A DNA stretch of 64,000 bases. Source: Enterocola sp045611845. Lineage in GTDB: Bacteria > Bacteroidota > Bacteroidia > Bacteroidales > Paludibacteraceae. Location: positions 62,001 through 126,000 of the forward strand of contig JAZKXZ010000025.1 in the NCBI GenBank assembly GCA_045611845.1. The letters run 5' to 3'. The number at the start of each line of letters is the position of its first letter. Position 1 is the first letter of the stretch. The notes beneath the pieces are model-generated. The model saw only the letters and a list, made by a program, of their open reading frames with translations, was not told the origin of the DNA and did not search any database. Of this stretch, positions 51,041 through 59,495 are shown piece after piece. Made by a program: the position numbers and the translations under genes.

Positions 51041-51383
51041 TTTTTATAAAATTCACTCTATTGAGAGTACAGAAAATGACTATAAAATAGAGGTGGAACT
51101 ACTTGAAAACCATCCTATCTACGAAGGTCATTTCCCAGGTCAACCAGTGGTGCCAGGAGTTTGTACACTCACCATTATTAGAGAATGTATAGGTAAAATT
51201 CTCTCAAAAGCCGTGTCGTTTGCCACTATAAAAGAGTGTAAATATGTGTCTGCTTTAATTCCAGAGCAAGGACTAAAAATAATGATAAACCTTACTCTTA
51301 CTGCCGATGGCAGTGTGAAGGGTGTGGTGGAAAGACTTGATAACAACCAAGTGGCACTAAAACTAAAAGCTACTATAAAATAA
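51024..51383 (+). CDS. FabZ/FabA-like 3-hydroxyacyl-ACP dehydratase 2 (ApeI-like)
   Basis: A 119-residue hotdog protein with ENHPIYEGHFPGQPVVPGV (catalytic His in GHFPGxPVxPGV, about residues 30-47). With dehydratase 1 it forms the dehydration machinery, possibly as a heterodimer, as shown for ApeI/ApeP-type proteins. Its TAA stop and the next ATG share one base. Confidence 0.88.
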   Translation: MRLENNFYKIHSIESTENDYKIEVELLENHPIYEGHFPGQPVVPGVCTLTIIRECIGKILSKAVSFATIKECKYVSALIPEQGLKIMINLTLTADGSVKGVVERLDNNQVALKLKATIK

Positions 51384-52570
51384 TGAGCACGATGCAACAA
51401 ACATATAAACAGAGAATGGCAGCACTAAAATGTGTGGTACTTATGCCCACATACAATAATGCTGGCACTATTGCAAAGGTGATTGCCGATGTAAAAGAGT
51501 ATTCTGAAGATGTTATAGTTGTAAACGATGGTTCAACAGACGAAACAAAAAACATTCTTGCCTCTATAGAGGGCATCAAGGTAATAGACTACGAAAAAAA
51601 CCAAGGCAAGGGTTATGCACTAAAACTAGGACTTCAAAAAGCATACGAGTGGGGCTATCGCTATGCTATTACCATAGACTCAGATGGTCAGCACTACGCC
51701 GACGATATACCAAATTTCATTTGTAAGATAGAAGAAAAACCAGATAGTTTGCTTATTGGTGCACGCAATCTTGCGGCAGACAATATGCCTTCTAAAAACA
51801 CTTTTGCCAATAAGTTTTCAAACTTTTGGTACAAGGTAGAAACAGGACAAACTCTGTGCGATACCCAGTCTGGTTATCGTTTATATCCGCTTGAAAAACT
51901 ACAAAAAATACATTTTATCACTCGCAGATACGAGTTTGAGGTGGAGATAATTGTTCGCGCAGCGTGGCGTGGGGTAAATGTAGAAAATATTCCTATCAAG
52001 GTGTATTATCCACCTGTAGAAGAGCGAGTTTCGCACTTTAGACCACTGCAAGACTTCACTCGCATTAGTATCCTAAATACAGTGCTTGTGCTTTATGCAT
52101 TCCTTATTTACTATCCTTGGAAATTTGTAAGGTCACTTACTCTAACGAATATCAAAGACTTTATAAATAAACAAGTGCTTCATAGCAAAGATTCAAATTT
52201 GAAGATGGCAGCAGCCATGGGTTGGGGAGTATTTTGTGGGGTAATACCTATTTGGGGCTATCAAATGGTGTTTGCAGGGCTATCGGCTCACTTTATGAAG
52301 CTAAACAAAGTGGTAACTATAGTGTTTTCAAATATTAGCATTCCGCCAATGATACCATTTCTTCTTTATGGTAGTGTGGTGCTAGGTGCGTGGACACTAG
52401 GCTTAGAAAACGCATTTACACTAGACAATATCACGATAGAGTCGGTAGGAGAAAGCCTAACACAATACTTTGTGGGTAGTGTGGTACTTGCCACCCTTTT
52501 AGGAGTGTTAGTTTTTATATTGTCACTACTAGCAATGATAATTTGCAAACGTAAACCAAACAATGAGTAG
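51383..52570 (+). CDS. Family 2 glycosyltransferase fused to DUF2062 membrane domain
   Basis: 395 residues. Residues 15-240 form a GT-A glycosyltransferase (MPTYNNAGTIAKVI, VVNDGSTDET, the DSDGQH metal-binding motif, and DTQSGYRLYP). Residues 270-390 are a DUF2062 domain with two or three membrane spans (AMGWGVFCGVIPIWGYQMVFAG). The fusion is typical of aryl polyene/flexirubin clusters. It may glycosylate the polyene head group or its lipid anchor; the acceptor is unknown. Confidence 0.88.
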   Translation: MSTMQQTYKQRMAALKCVVLMPTYNNAGTIAKVIADVKEYSEDVIVVNDGSTDETKNILASIEGIKVIDYEKNQGKGYALKLGLQKAYEWGYRYAITIDSDGQHYADDIPNFICKIEEKPDSLLIGARNLAADNMPSKNTFANKFSNFWYKVETGQTLCDTQSGYRLYPLEKLQKIHFITRRYEFEVEIIVRAAWRGVNVENIPIKVYYPPVEERVSHFRPLQDFTRISILNTVLVLYAFLIYYPWKFVRSLTLTNIKDFINKQVLHSKDSNLKMAAAMGWGVFCGVIPIWGYQMVFAGLSAHFMKLNKVVTIVFSNISIPPMIPFLLYGSVVLGAWTLGLENAFTLDNITIESVGESLTQYFVGSVVLATLLGVLVFILSLLAMIICKRKPNNE

Positions 52571-55500
52571 ATTATTTCTTTACATATACGACTATTTTGA
52601 AAAACACCGAGTAGCATTTTTTGCTATCCTATTTTCTCTTGTGGCAGTACTTGCCATTATGGCTTCACAGGTGCGTTTTCAGGAGAATATTACCAACTTT
52701 TTCAATAGTTCGAGCGAAGAAAAAAACTCTACATTCGAAAATCTGGCAGTAAAAGACAAAATCATTGTTTTAATATCGGGCGAAGATCCAGATGAGATAA
52801 TATCTTCTGCAGAGATTTTTGAGGAGCAAATAGAGGCTCTAAAACAGGAAAACCTTGTAAGTGCCGTTACAGCCACTGCCGACGAACAGACTATTGGTAG
52901 CGTTATCTCATTTGTGTATAAATACCTGCCTATCTTCCTTACAGACGAAGACTACAAGGCACTCGAAGAAAAAACTACTGCCGAAAGCATAGACAATCAA
53001 ATAGGCAATGTATATAACATTCTCACCTCGCCATCGGGCATGATAATAGGCGATGTGGTAATGGGTGACCCTCTAAATGTGGGCACTCCACTGCTTCAAA
53101 AATTTGAAAAATACAATCCAAATCTCGACTACGAAATATACGGCGGACGCCTATTTACAAGCGACCTTTCCACCATGCTTATGTTTATCCAGTCAAGCAA
53201 TGGCATGGGCAACACAGGAGCAAACGACCGCTTGGTGAGTATTCTAGAAGAGGCTGAGGCAAAAGCAGAAATAAACGGAGTTAGCATAGACTGCATTGGC
53301 GGGCCAATTATTGCCGTGTATAATGCCAGACAAATAAAACAAGACACCATGCTCACCCTCACACTTGCCATGGTGATAATCTTGCTTGTAATTTATTTGT
53401 CGTTTAAAAACAAAAGATCTATACCACTTATTATAGTGCCACCTATGTTTGGGGCGTTGTTTTCCCTTGCAATGGTTTGGCTAGTGAAGGGCGAGATTTC
53501 TGCCATTGCTATAGGCGTGGGTGCTATAGTGCTAGGCATTGCACTTAGTTATTCAATACACATAGTTTCGCACCTAAATAGCAAATCTTCGCCAAAAGAA
53601 ATTATTGAGGAACTTACTATGCCACTTACCATTGGTTGCTTCACCACCATTGGTGCATTTGCGGCATTAATCTTCACTCCATCGGCTCTGCTTCAAGATA
53701 TGGGGATGTTTTCGGTGTTCACCCTTATTGGCACCACAATATTCTCTCTTGTGTTTATGCCACAGTTTTTACGTGGTTTTGAGTCTACAAAAAAGAGCTA
53801 TCTACTCGACAAAATAGAGCAAATTGTAGGTTATAGATACGATAGCAACAAATGGGTGGTGCTTTCTATTTTGGCACTTTTTGTGGTGGCTTTGTTCTTC
53901 TACCAAGACGTGGACTTCGACGAAAATATGTCGCACATAAACTATATGCCTGAGCATATAGTAAAAGCAGAAGAACGTTCAGCAGAAATATTTGGCGACG
54001 ATAGCAAGACCATATACATAGCCACAGGAGGTAAAGATTTAGCAGAGCTAATAACAGAGTATAACGAACTAGAAAATATACTAAACGGCTTTAAAGCAGA
54101 TAGCACTATAGGTGAAGTTACTACACTTTCAGACTTTGTGGTGCCAGTAGAAGTGCAAAAGACACGCATAGAAAAATGGAACAATTTCTGGCAAGACAAA
54201 AAGGCACAGGTGTTGGCTCAAATAGACAAAGCAGCACAGCAAAACGGTTTTAAGCCTGCTGCATTTTCACGTTTTAGAGACTTAATAGAAAAAGAATATA
54301 CAGTTTGTGGCTACTCAAAAGAAGAAATAAAAAACATACCACTTATTTCTGAATGGCTCACAATGACAGAAAGCAACACCACGCTACTTTCTCTTATTTC
54401 AATAGACGCAGAGCAAAAAGAAGCGGTTTACAACGAGGTGGAAAAACTATCTCACACCACAGTGATAGATAGGGGATATTTCTCGTCAAAAATGGTAGAA
54501 ACCACCACCGATGAGTTCAACTATATATTGCTTGTGTCTTCGCTTATAGTATTCCTTACCCTTTATATTTCATACGGACGTTTGGAACTCACCCTGCTTA
54601 CATTCCTTCCAATGGCAATAAGTTGGGTAATTATACTTGGACTTATGGCGTTGCTCGACATTAAGTTCAACATTGTAAACGTAATCCTTGCCACATTTAT
54701 CTTTGGTATAGGCGACGACTTTAGTATTTTCACAATGGACGGGCTGCTCCAAGAGTATAAAAACGGCAAAAAAGTATTTGGTGCACACAAAATAGCCATA
54801 TTCTTCTCGGCATTCACTGCCATTGTGGGTATGGGCGTGCTTGTGTTTGCTGAGCACCCTGCACTTAAATCTATAGCGTTTATTTCTGTGCTAGGCCTTA
54901 GCATAGTGGTGCTTGTGTCATACACCGTGCAACCAATGCTCTTTAGACTACTTGTTTCAAACCAAACAGAAAAAGGTGGTTTCCCATTCACCATTTTGAG
55001 CATTTTAAATACGCTATATTGTTTCCTTTACTTCCTATGCGGTTGCATTTTCTTGCAAGTGTATATGATACCAATTTTGGTGCTTCCACTTAAAAGGGAA
55101 CAAAAGAAATATGCCGTACACAAAATGATTTATTGGATAATCCGTTTCTATCTTTACACAGTAAACGTGAAAACAGTAAGGGAAAATCCACACGGCGAAA
55201 CATACAAAAAACCAGCCCTAATCATTGCAAATCACCAGTCGTTTATCGACATTTTGCTAATGCTTTCTACTACACCAAAAATAGTGATGATGACAAAACA
55301 TTATGTTTGGAAATCGCCTCTTTTTGGTTGGATTGTGCGCTATGCCGACTTCTTTAGCGCAGGCAATGGCTACGAAGATTTGGAAGAAAAACTAAAAGAA
55401 CGCATAGCCGAAGGCTATTCTGTAATGATATTCCCAGAGGGAACACGCTCTGCCGACCTTTCAATACAGCGTTTCCACAAAGGTGCATTCTATCTTGCCG

Positions 55501-56378
55501 ACCTACTTAAACTCGATATTTTGCCTATGCTAATATACGGCACAGGTCATATTTCGTCGAAGCGTCAGGCATTTTACATAAAACACGGCACTATGGCTGT
55601 GCGCACCATGCAAAGAATAAAATATGGCGACAACACATTTGGCACCACATATCAAGAGCAAGCAAAAATGTATCGTAAGTGGTACAAAGAGCAATATAAA
55701 ATGTATGAAGCACAGTGGAGCAGAACCACCGACCCATACTTTAAAGAAGCCATTATCAAAAACTATATCTACAAGGGCCCTACACTAGAGTGGTATATGA
55801 GAATAAAATGCCGTTTAGACGGATATTACGATCTTTGGGATAGGCTTATCCCTCGCAATGCCACCATCACCGATATAGGCTGTGGCTATGGTCAAATGTC
55901 GTTTATGTTGGCACTACTCTCTAGCGAGCGCACAGTGCTGGGTATCGACTACGATAGCGAAAAGATAGAGGAGTGTAACCATTCTTTCTTGTGTAAAAAC
56001 GGCAATGTCAAGTTTTTGTGTGCCGATAGCAGAACAGTAGATATACCAAAGTCTGACGCCATACTTTTCAACGATAGTCTTCACTATGTGGACGAAAATT
56101 CGCAACGAAACATACTTCTAAGGTCTCTGGCAAGCCTAAACGAAGGTGGTATGATACTTGTGAGAGATGGCGACGCAAGCCAAACAGAAAAACACGAAAA
56201 GATAAAACAAACAGAAGTGTGGTCTACCCGCATTATTAAATTTAATAAAACAACCACAGAACTTACCTTTGTGAGCGAGAAGTGGATGAGAGATTTCGCT
56301 GTTGAAAACCACTTGCAAATTAAGATTCACAAGTGCGACAAAGATAGTTCGGAAACGCTATATATACTAACAAGATGA
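52563..56378 (+). CDS. MMPL/RND exporter-PlsC acyltransferase-methyltransferase triple fusion
   Basis: 1271 residues in three parts. Residues 1-810: MMPL/RND-type exporter with two six-helix bundles and periplasmic loops (LGIALSYSIHIVSHL and IFGIGDDFSIFTMDG). About 865-1060: PlsC acyltransferase with NHQSFID (HxxxxD, near 889) and FPEGTRS (near 956). About 1090-1271: class I methyltransferase with ITDIGCGYGQMSF (near 1103) and LFNDSLHYVDE. One polypeptide would thus export the product, acylate a lipid acceptor and methylate something. Overlaps of eight and four bases couple it to its neighbours. Confidence 0.92.
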   Translation: MSRLFLYIYDYFEKHRVAFFAILFSLVAVLAIMASQVRFQENITNFFNSSSEEKNSTFENLAVKDKIIVLISGEDPDEIISSAEIFEEQIEALKQENLVSAVTATADEQTIGSVISFVYKYLPIFLTDEDYKALEEKTTAESIDNQIGNVYNILTSPSGMIIGDVVMGDPLNVGTPLLQKFEKYNPNLDYEIYGGRLFTSDLSTMLMFIQSSNGMGNTGANDRLVSILEEAEAKAEINGVSIDCIGGPIIAVYNARQIKQDTMLTLTLAMVIILLVIYLSFKNKRSIPLIIVPPMFGALFSLAMVWLVKGEISAIAIGVGAIVLGIALSYSIHIVSHLNSKSSPKEIIEELTMPLTIGCFTTIGAFAALIFTPSALLQDMGMFSVFTLIGTTIFSLVFMPQFLRGFESTKKSYLLDKIEQIVGYRYDSNKWVVLSILALFVVALFFYQDVDFDENMSHINYMPEHIVKAEERSAEIFGDDSKTIYIATGGKDLAELITEYNELENILNGFKADSTIGEVTTLSDFVVPVEVQKTRIEKWNNFWQDKKAQVLAQIDKAAQQNGFKPAAFSRFRDLIEKEYTVCGYSKEEIKNIPLISEWLTMTESNTTLLSLISIDAEQKEAVYNEVEKLSHTTVIDRGYFSSKMVETTTDEFNYILLVSSLIVFLTLYISYGRLELTLLTFLPMAISWVIILGLMALLDIKFNIVNVILATFIFGIGDDFSIFTMDGLLQEYKNGKKVFGAHKIAIFFSAFTAIVGMGVLVFAEHPALKSIAFISVLGLSIVVLVSYTVQPMLFRLLVSNQTEKGGFPFTILSILNTLYCFLYFLCGCIFLQVYMIPILVLPLKREQKKYAVHKMIYWIIRFYLYTVNVKTVRENPHGETYKKPALIIANHQSFIDILLMLSTTPKIVMMTKHYVWKSPLFGWIVRYADFFSAGNGYEDLEEKLKERIAEGYSVMIFPEGTRSADLSIQRFHKGAFYLADLLKLDILPMLIYGTGHISSKRQAFYIKHGTMAVRTMQRIKYGDNTFGTTYQEQAKMYRKWYKEQYKMYEAQWSRTTDPYFKEAIIKNYIYKGPTLEWYMRIKCRLDGYYDLWDRLIPRNATITDIGCGYGQMSFMLALLSSERTVLGIDYDSEKIEECNHSFLCKNGNVKFLCADSRTVDIPKSDAILFNDSLHYVDENSQRNILLRSLASLNEGGMILVRDGDASQTEKHEKIKQTEVWSTRIIKFNKTTTELTFVSEKWMRDFAVENHLQIKIHKCDKDSSETLYILTR

Positions 56379-57868
56379 AGCAGTATGATGTTATAATAAT
56401 AGGTGGCGGATTGGGAGGCCTTTCTTGCGGTGTAATGCTTGCAAAAGAAGGTTTGGGCGTTTGTGTGCTTGAGCAACATAGTGTGATAGGTGGTTGTTTG
56501 CAGTCGTTTCATCGCAATGGTCGCACCTTAGACACAGGTATGCACTATGTGGGAAGTCTGTCTGAAGGTCAAATTATGCACCAATATTTCAAGTATTTGG
56601 GTATAATGGACAGTTTAAAACTTCAAAAACTCGACGAAAATGGTTTCGATCACTTCCATTTCCCAGACGGCAAAAGTTATTCACACGCCATGGGGCACGA
56701 AAGGTTTGCCGAGGCACTTTCAGAGCAGTTTCCACACGAAAGAGAAGCGATTAAATCCTTTACTGGGCTGCTAAAATCTTTTAGTAATCTTATTTCAAAA
56801 GATGCCCTAAAAGAAGGTAAAATATCAAGAGGCGGCATAGAGTTACTTTCTGTGTCTGCATATAGCGAGATAGAAAAATACTTTAAAGACGAACGTCTAA
56901 AATCTGTAATAGCAGGCAATTGCGCTTTGTTTGCAGGCGACAAACTTACCACTTCTTTATACGAATATGGTATGATTACCAATTCAAATATCGAAGGTGC
57001 GTACGCTTTCTCAGGTGGCTCGCAACAAGTGGCAGACCTACTTACCGATGAGATTAAAAAGCACGGTGGCGATGTGGTGCTAAATGCAAAAGTGTCTAAA
57101 ATACATTTAGAAGGCGACAAAGCAGAATATCTAGAACTTGCTAGTGGCGAGAGATTTTATTCTAAATGGATAATTTCTTCTTTGCACCCTTCGGTTACAT
57201 TCTCGCTGCTTGAAAACAACACCGTTTACAAAAAAGCATTCTTTACAAGAATAAATTCACTGCCAAACACATACGGCATTTTTACCACATATTTGCTACT
57301 TAAACCAAACACAGTGAAAAACTTAAATCAAAATCACTATGTGTTTAGTACTCCAGATGTGTGGTCGGCAGAGGCAGACTATAGCAAATGCGAGATATCA
57401 AGTTTAATGATGTCTATGCAGCCAAATCCAAACAGTGAATATACAGATGTGGTCACATTGCTTGTGCCTATGCATTTTTCGTTTTGCCAGCAGTGGGCAA
57501 ATTCTACCATAGGCTGCAGAGGTGAGGCATACAAAGAATTTAAACAACGTTACGCCGAGGCAAGCATAGAACTTATTAGCAAACATTTCCCATACATAAA
57601 GGAAAACATAGAAAAGGTTTATACAGCATCGCCACTCACATACAGAGACTACACTGCCACACCAGAAGGTAGTGCGTATGGCATAGTAAAAGACTGTAGA
57701 AACCCTATCGTAACACTTATGCCTGCTCAAACCCGCATATCAAACCTACTACTTACAGGTCAAAACTTAAATATTCACGGCTGTTTGGGCACCACAATAT
57801 CATCGGCAGTTACTTGCTCAGAAATATTAGGAACAGAATATCTATCAAAGAAAATAGGCAACGCCTAA
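56375..57868 (+). CDS. Phytoene-desaturase-like FAD oxidoreductase
   Basis: A 497-residue flavoprotein of the CrtI/retinol-saturase family. The dinucleotide motif VIIIGGGLGGLSCG (residues 6-19) is followed by LEQHSVIGGCLQSFHRNGRTLDTGMHYVG. The C-terminal GQNLNIHGCLGTTISSAVT closes the FAD site. In a polyene cluster it could saturate, desaturate or isomerise a double bond. Its start overlaps the upstream stop by four bases (ATGA). Confidence 0.88.
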   Translation: MKQYDVIIIGGGLGGLSCGVMLAKEGLGVCVLEQHSVIGGCLQSFHRNGRTLDTGMHYVGSLSEGQIMHQYFKYLGIMDSLKLQKLDENGFDHFHFPDGKSYSHAMGHERFAEALSEQFPHEREAIKSFTGLLKSFSNLISKDALKEGKISRGGIELLSVSAYSEIEKYFKDERLKSVIAGNCALFAGDKLTTSLYEYGMITNSNIEGAYAFSGGSQQVADLLTDEIKKHGGDVVLNAKVSKIHLEGDKAEYLELASGERFYSKWIISSLHPSVTFSLLENNTVYKKAFFTRINSLPNTYGIFTTYLLLKPNTVKNLNQNHYVFSTPDVWSAEADYSKCEISSLMMSMQPNPNSEYTDVVTLLVPMHFSFCQQWANSTIGCRGEAYKEFKQRYAEASIELISKHFPYIKENIEKVYTASPLTYRDYTATPEGSAYGIVKDCRNPIVTLMPAQTRISNLLLTGQNLNIHGCLGTTISSAVTCSEILGTEYLSKKIGNA

Positions 57869-57885
57869 ACAAAAATTTAGAGATT

Positions 57886-59181
57886 ATGATAAAAGATAGA
57901 AGTCTTCATTACAAAAGTGCAGAGGAAATTAAAGCATTTCAAGAGGAAAGATTAAGAGAAACTCTTGCCTATGTGGCAGAGCGTTCAGCATTCTACAAAA
58001 GAATGTTTCAGGAAAACAATATCGATGTATCTCAAATAAACACAATAGAAGATTTGCAAAAACTGCCTACCACTTCAAAACAAGATTTGCAGTTTTTCAA
58101 CGATGATTTCCTATGTGCAGACCCTGTGGATGTGATAGACTATGTGACCACATCTGGCACACTGGGCAATCCTGTTACCTTTGCCCTTACAGAAGGCGAC
58201 CTTCAACGCCTTTCTTACAACGAAGCAAGCTCTTTCTCTATTGCTGGCTTTAAAAAAGAAGACGTAATGCAACTTATGACCACTATAGACCGTCGTTTTA
58301 TGGCAGGACTTGCATACTTTATGGGTGCACGTGAGCTTGGTTGTGGCGTGGTGCGCGTGGGCAACGGCATTCCAGAACTTCAATGGGACACTATCAACAG
58401 AGTGAAATCGACTGTTTGTATGGTGGTGCCATCGTTTCTGATGAAAATGATAGACTTTGCCGAAAACAACAATATCGACTACAACAACTCTTGTCTTAAA
58501 AAGGCAGTTTGTATAGGTGAGGCACTTCGCACACCAGATGGTGAACTTACCACATTAGGCAAACGTATCAATGAAAAATGGCCTTCTTTAGAACTTTATT
58601 CTACATACGCTTCCACAGAAATGCAAACCTCGTTTACCGAGTGTGAAGCACACAATGGCGGACATATCCCTGCCGACCTTATCATAGTAGAACTTCTAGA
58701 CGAAAACAACAACCCTGTAAAAGACGGTGAAGTAGGAGAGGTTACAATCACAACTATCGGTGTGGAAGCAATGCCACTTGTTCGTTTCAAAACAGGAGAT
58801 ATGTGTATTCGTTTTGCTGAAAGCTGCAAATGTGGCAGAAATAGTGCTAGATTAAGCTCTGTGCTAGGCAGAAAAGGACAAATGATTAAGTTTAAAGGTA
58901 CAACAATCTATCCTCCTATCCTTTTTGATATTCTAGATAATATCCCAGAAGTGCAAAACTATATAGTAGAAGTATTTACAAACTCTCTAGGTACCGACCA
59001 AATACAAATACGCATTGGTAGCGAAAACCGCTCAGATGCCTTCGTAAAACAAATAAAAGACATCTTCCGCTCAAAAGTGCGTGTTGCTCCAGATATTAAG
59101 TTTGAATCTGTAGAACTCATAGCCAGCATCCAATGCCCACCGATGAGTCGTAAGGTAGTGAAGTTTTTCGATTTAAGGTAA
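57886..59181 (+). CDS. PaaK-like AMP-forming acyl-CoA/ACP ligase
   Basis: About 431 residues of the phenylacetate-CoA ligase group: HYKSAEEIKAFQEERLRETL, P-loop TTSGTLGNPVTF (about 88), YSTYASTEMQ (about 243) and the C-terminal RKGQMIKFKGTTIYP. The best candidate to activate 4-coumarate from the ammonia-lyase as CoA or ACP thioester. ATG 57886, 17 bases after the preceding stop, fits the family start; the frame is open further upstream. Last gene of the operon, ending inside a 30-bp palindrome. Confidence 0.9.
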   Translation: MIKDRSLHYKSAEEIKAFQEERLRETLAYVAERSAFYKRMFQENNIDVSQINTIEDLQKLPTTSKQDLQFFNDDFLCADPVDVIDYVTTSGTLGNPVTFALTEGDLQRLSYNEASSFSIAGFKKEDVMQLMTTIDRRFMAGLAYFMGARELGCGVVRVGNGIPELQWDTINRVKSTVCMVVPSFLMKMIDFAENNNIDYNNSCLKKAVCIGEALRTPDGELTTLGKRINEKWPSLELYSTYASTEMQTSFTECEAHNGGHIPADLIIVELLDENNNPVKDGEVGEVTITTIGVEAMPLVRFKTGDMCIRFAESCKCGRNSARLSSVLGRKGQMIKFKGTTIYPPILFDILDNIPEVQNYIVEVFTNSLGTDQIQIRIGSENRSDAFVKQIKDIFRSKVRVAPDIKFESVELIASIQCPPMSRKVVKFFDLR

Positions 59182-59207
59182 GAATAATTTTATAAAATTA
59201 TTCTTAC
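59178..59207. repeat. Perfect 30-bp palindrome at the operon end
   Basis: Arms 59178-59192 and 59193-59207 are exact reverse complements (starts GTAAGAATAATTTTA). It includes the ligase stop codon. No T tract follows, so it is not a canonical terminator by itself. Confidence 0.85.
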
Positions 59208-59220
59208 GGATTGTAAAACA

Positions 59221-59254
59221 AAAAAAGAGAAGTTCGTTTGAACTTCTCTTTTTT
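59221..59254. terminator. Bidirectional terminator between pigment operon and tRNA-Phe
   Basis: A perfect 15-bp stem (AAAAAAGAGAAGTTC / GAACTTCTCTTTTTT) with loop GTTT and T-runs on both strands. Confidence 0.94.
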
Positions 59255-59255
59255 G

Positions 59256-59328
59256 TGGTGCCACCAGGAATCGAACCGGGGACACAAGGATTTTCAGTCC
59301 TTTGCTCTACCAACTGAGCTATGGCACC
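59256..59328 (-). tRNA. tRNA-Phe (GAA)
   Basis: 73 bases on the minus strand: acceptor GGTGCCA/TGGCACC, D-stem GCTC/GAGC, anticodon stem AAGGA/TCCTT with loop CTGAAAA (anticodon GAA), T-arm CCCGG TTCGATT CCTGG. The CCA end is not encoded. A terminator follows directly at its 3' side. With the two flanking tRNA-free gaps this accounts for the space between the pigment operon and the Big_2 lipoprotein gene. Confidence 0.97.
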
Positions 59329-59344
59329 ATCGTTTTTGCGATTG

Positions 59345-59352
59345 CAAAGGTA
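59345..59352 (-). promoter_or_regulatory. -7 box for tRNA-Phe
   Basis: Minus strand TACCTTTG (TAnnTTTG), 16 bases before the tRNA 5' end. Confidence 0.6.
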
Positions 59353-59393
59353 AGACAATTTTTTAATTCACCAAAATTTTTGAGTAAAAAAAC

Positions 59394-59495
59394 GAAATAT
59401 TTTTAGAAAAATGCTCAAATATGTACATTTCTAAAAAAATATTAATAAATTAGCAGAATGAAAATAAACCGAGAAATCAAAAAAAATAAATTAAT
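59394..59495 (+). promoter_or_regulatory. Leader/promoter shared with the gene at 62199
   Basis: Contains AATATTTTTAGAAAAA, then about 38 bases later TTAGCAGAA followed by AAAATaAACCGA and AAATCAAA just before the start. The same blocks in the same order precede the start at 62199. No TAnnTTTG box is seen here, so an alternative sigma factor or activator may be used. Confidence 0.5.

Noticed and set aside
59173..59358. Open reading frame across tRNA-Phe (reads AIAQLVEQRTENPCVPGSIPGGTT)
   Set aside because: This is the well-known translation of a tRNA gene plus its terminator, not a protein.
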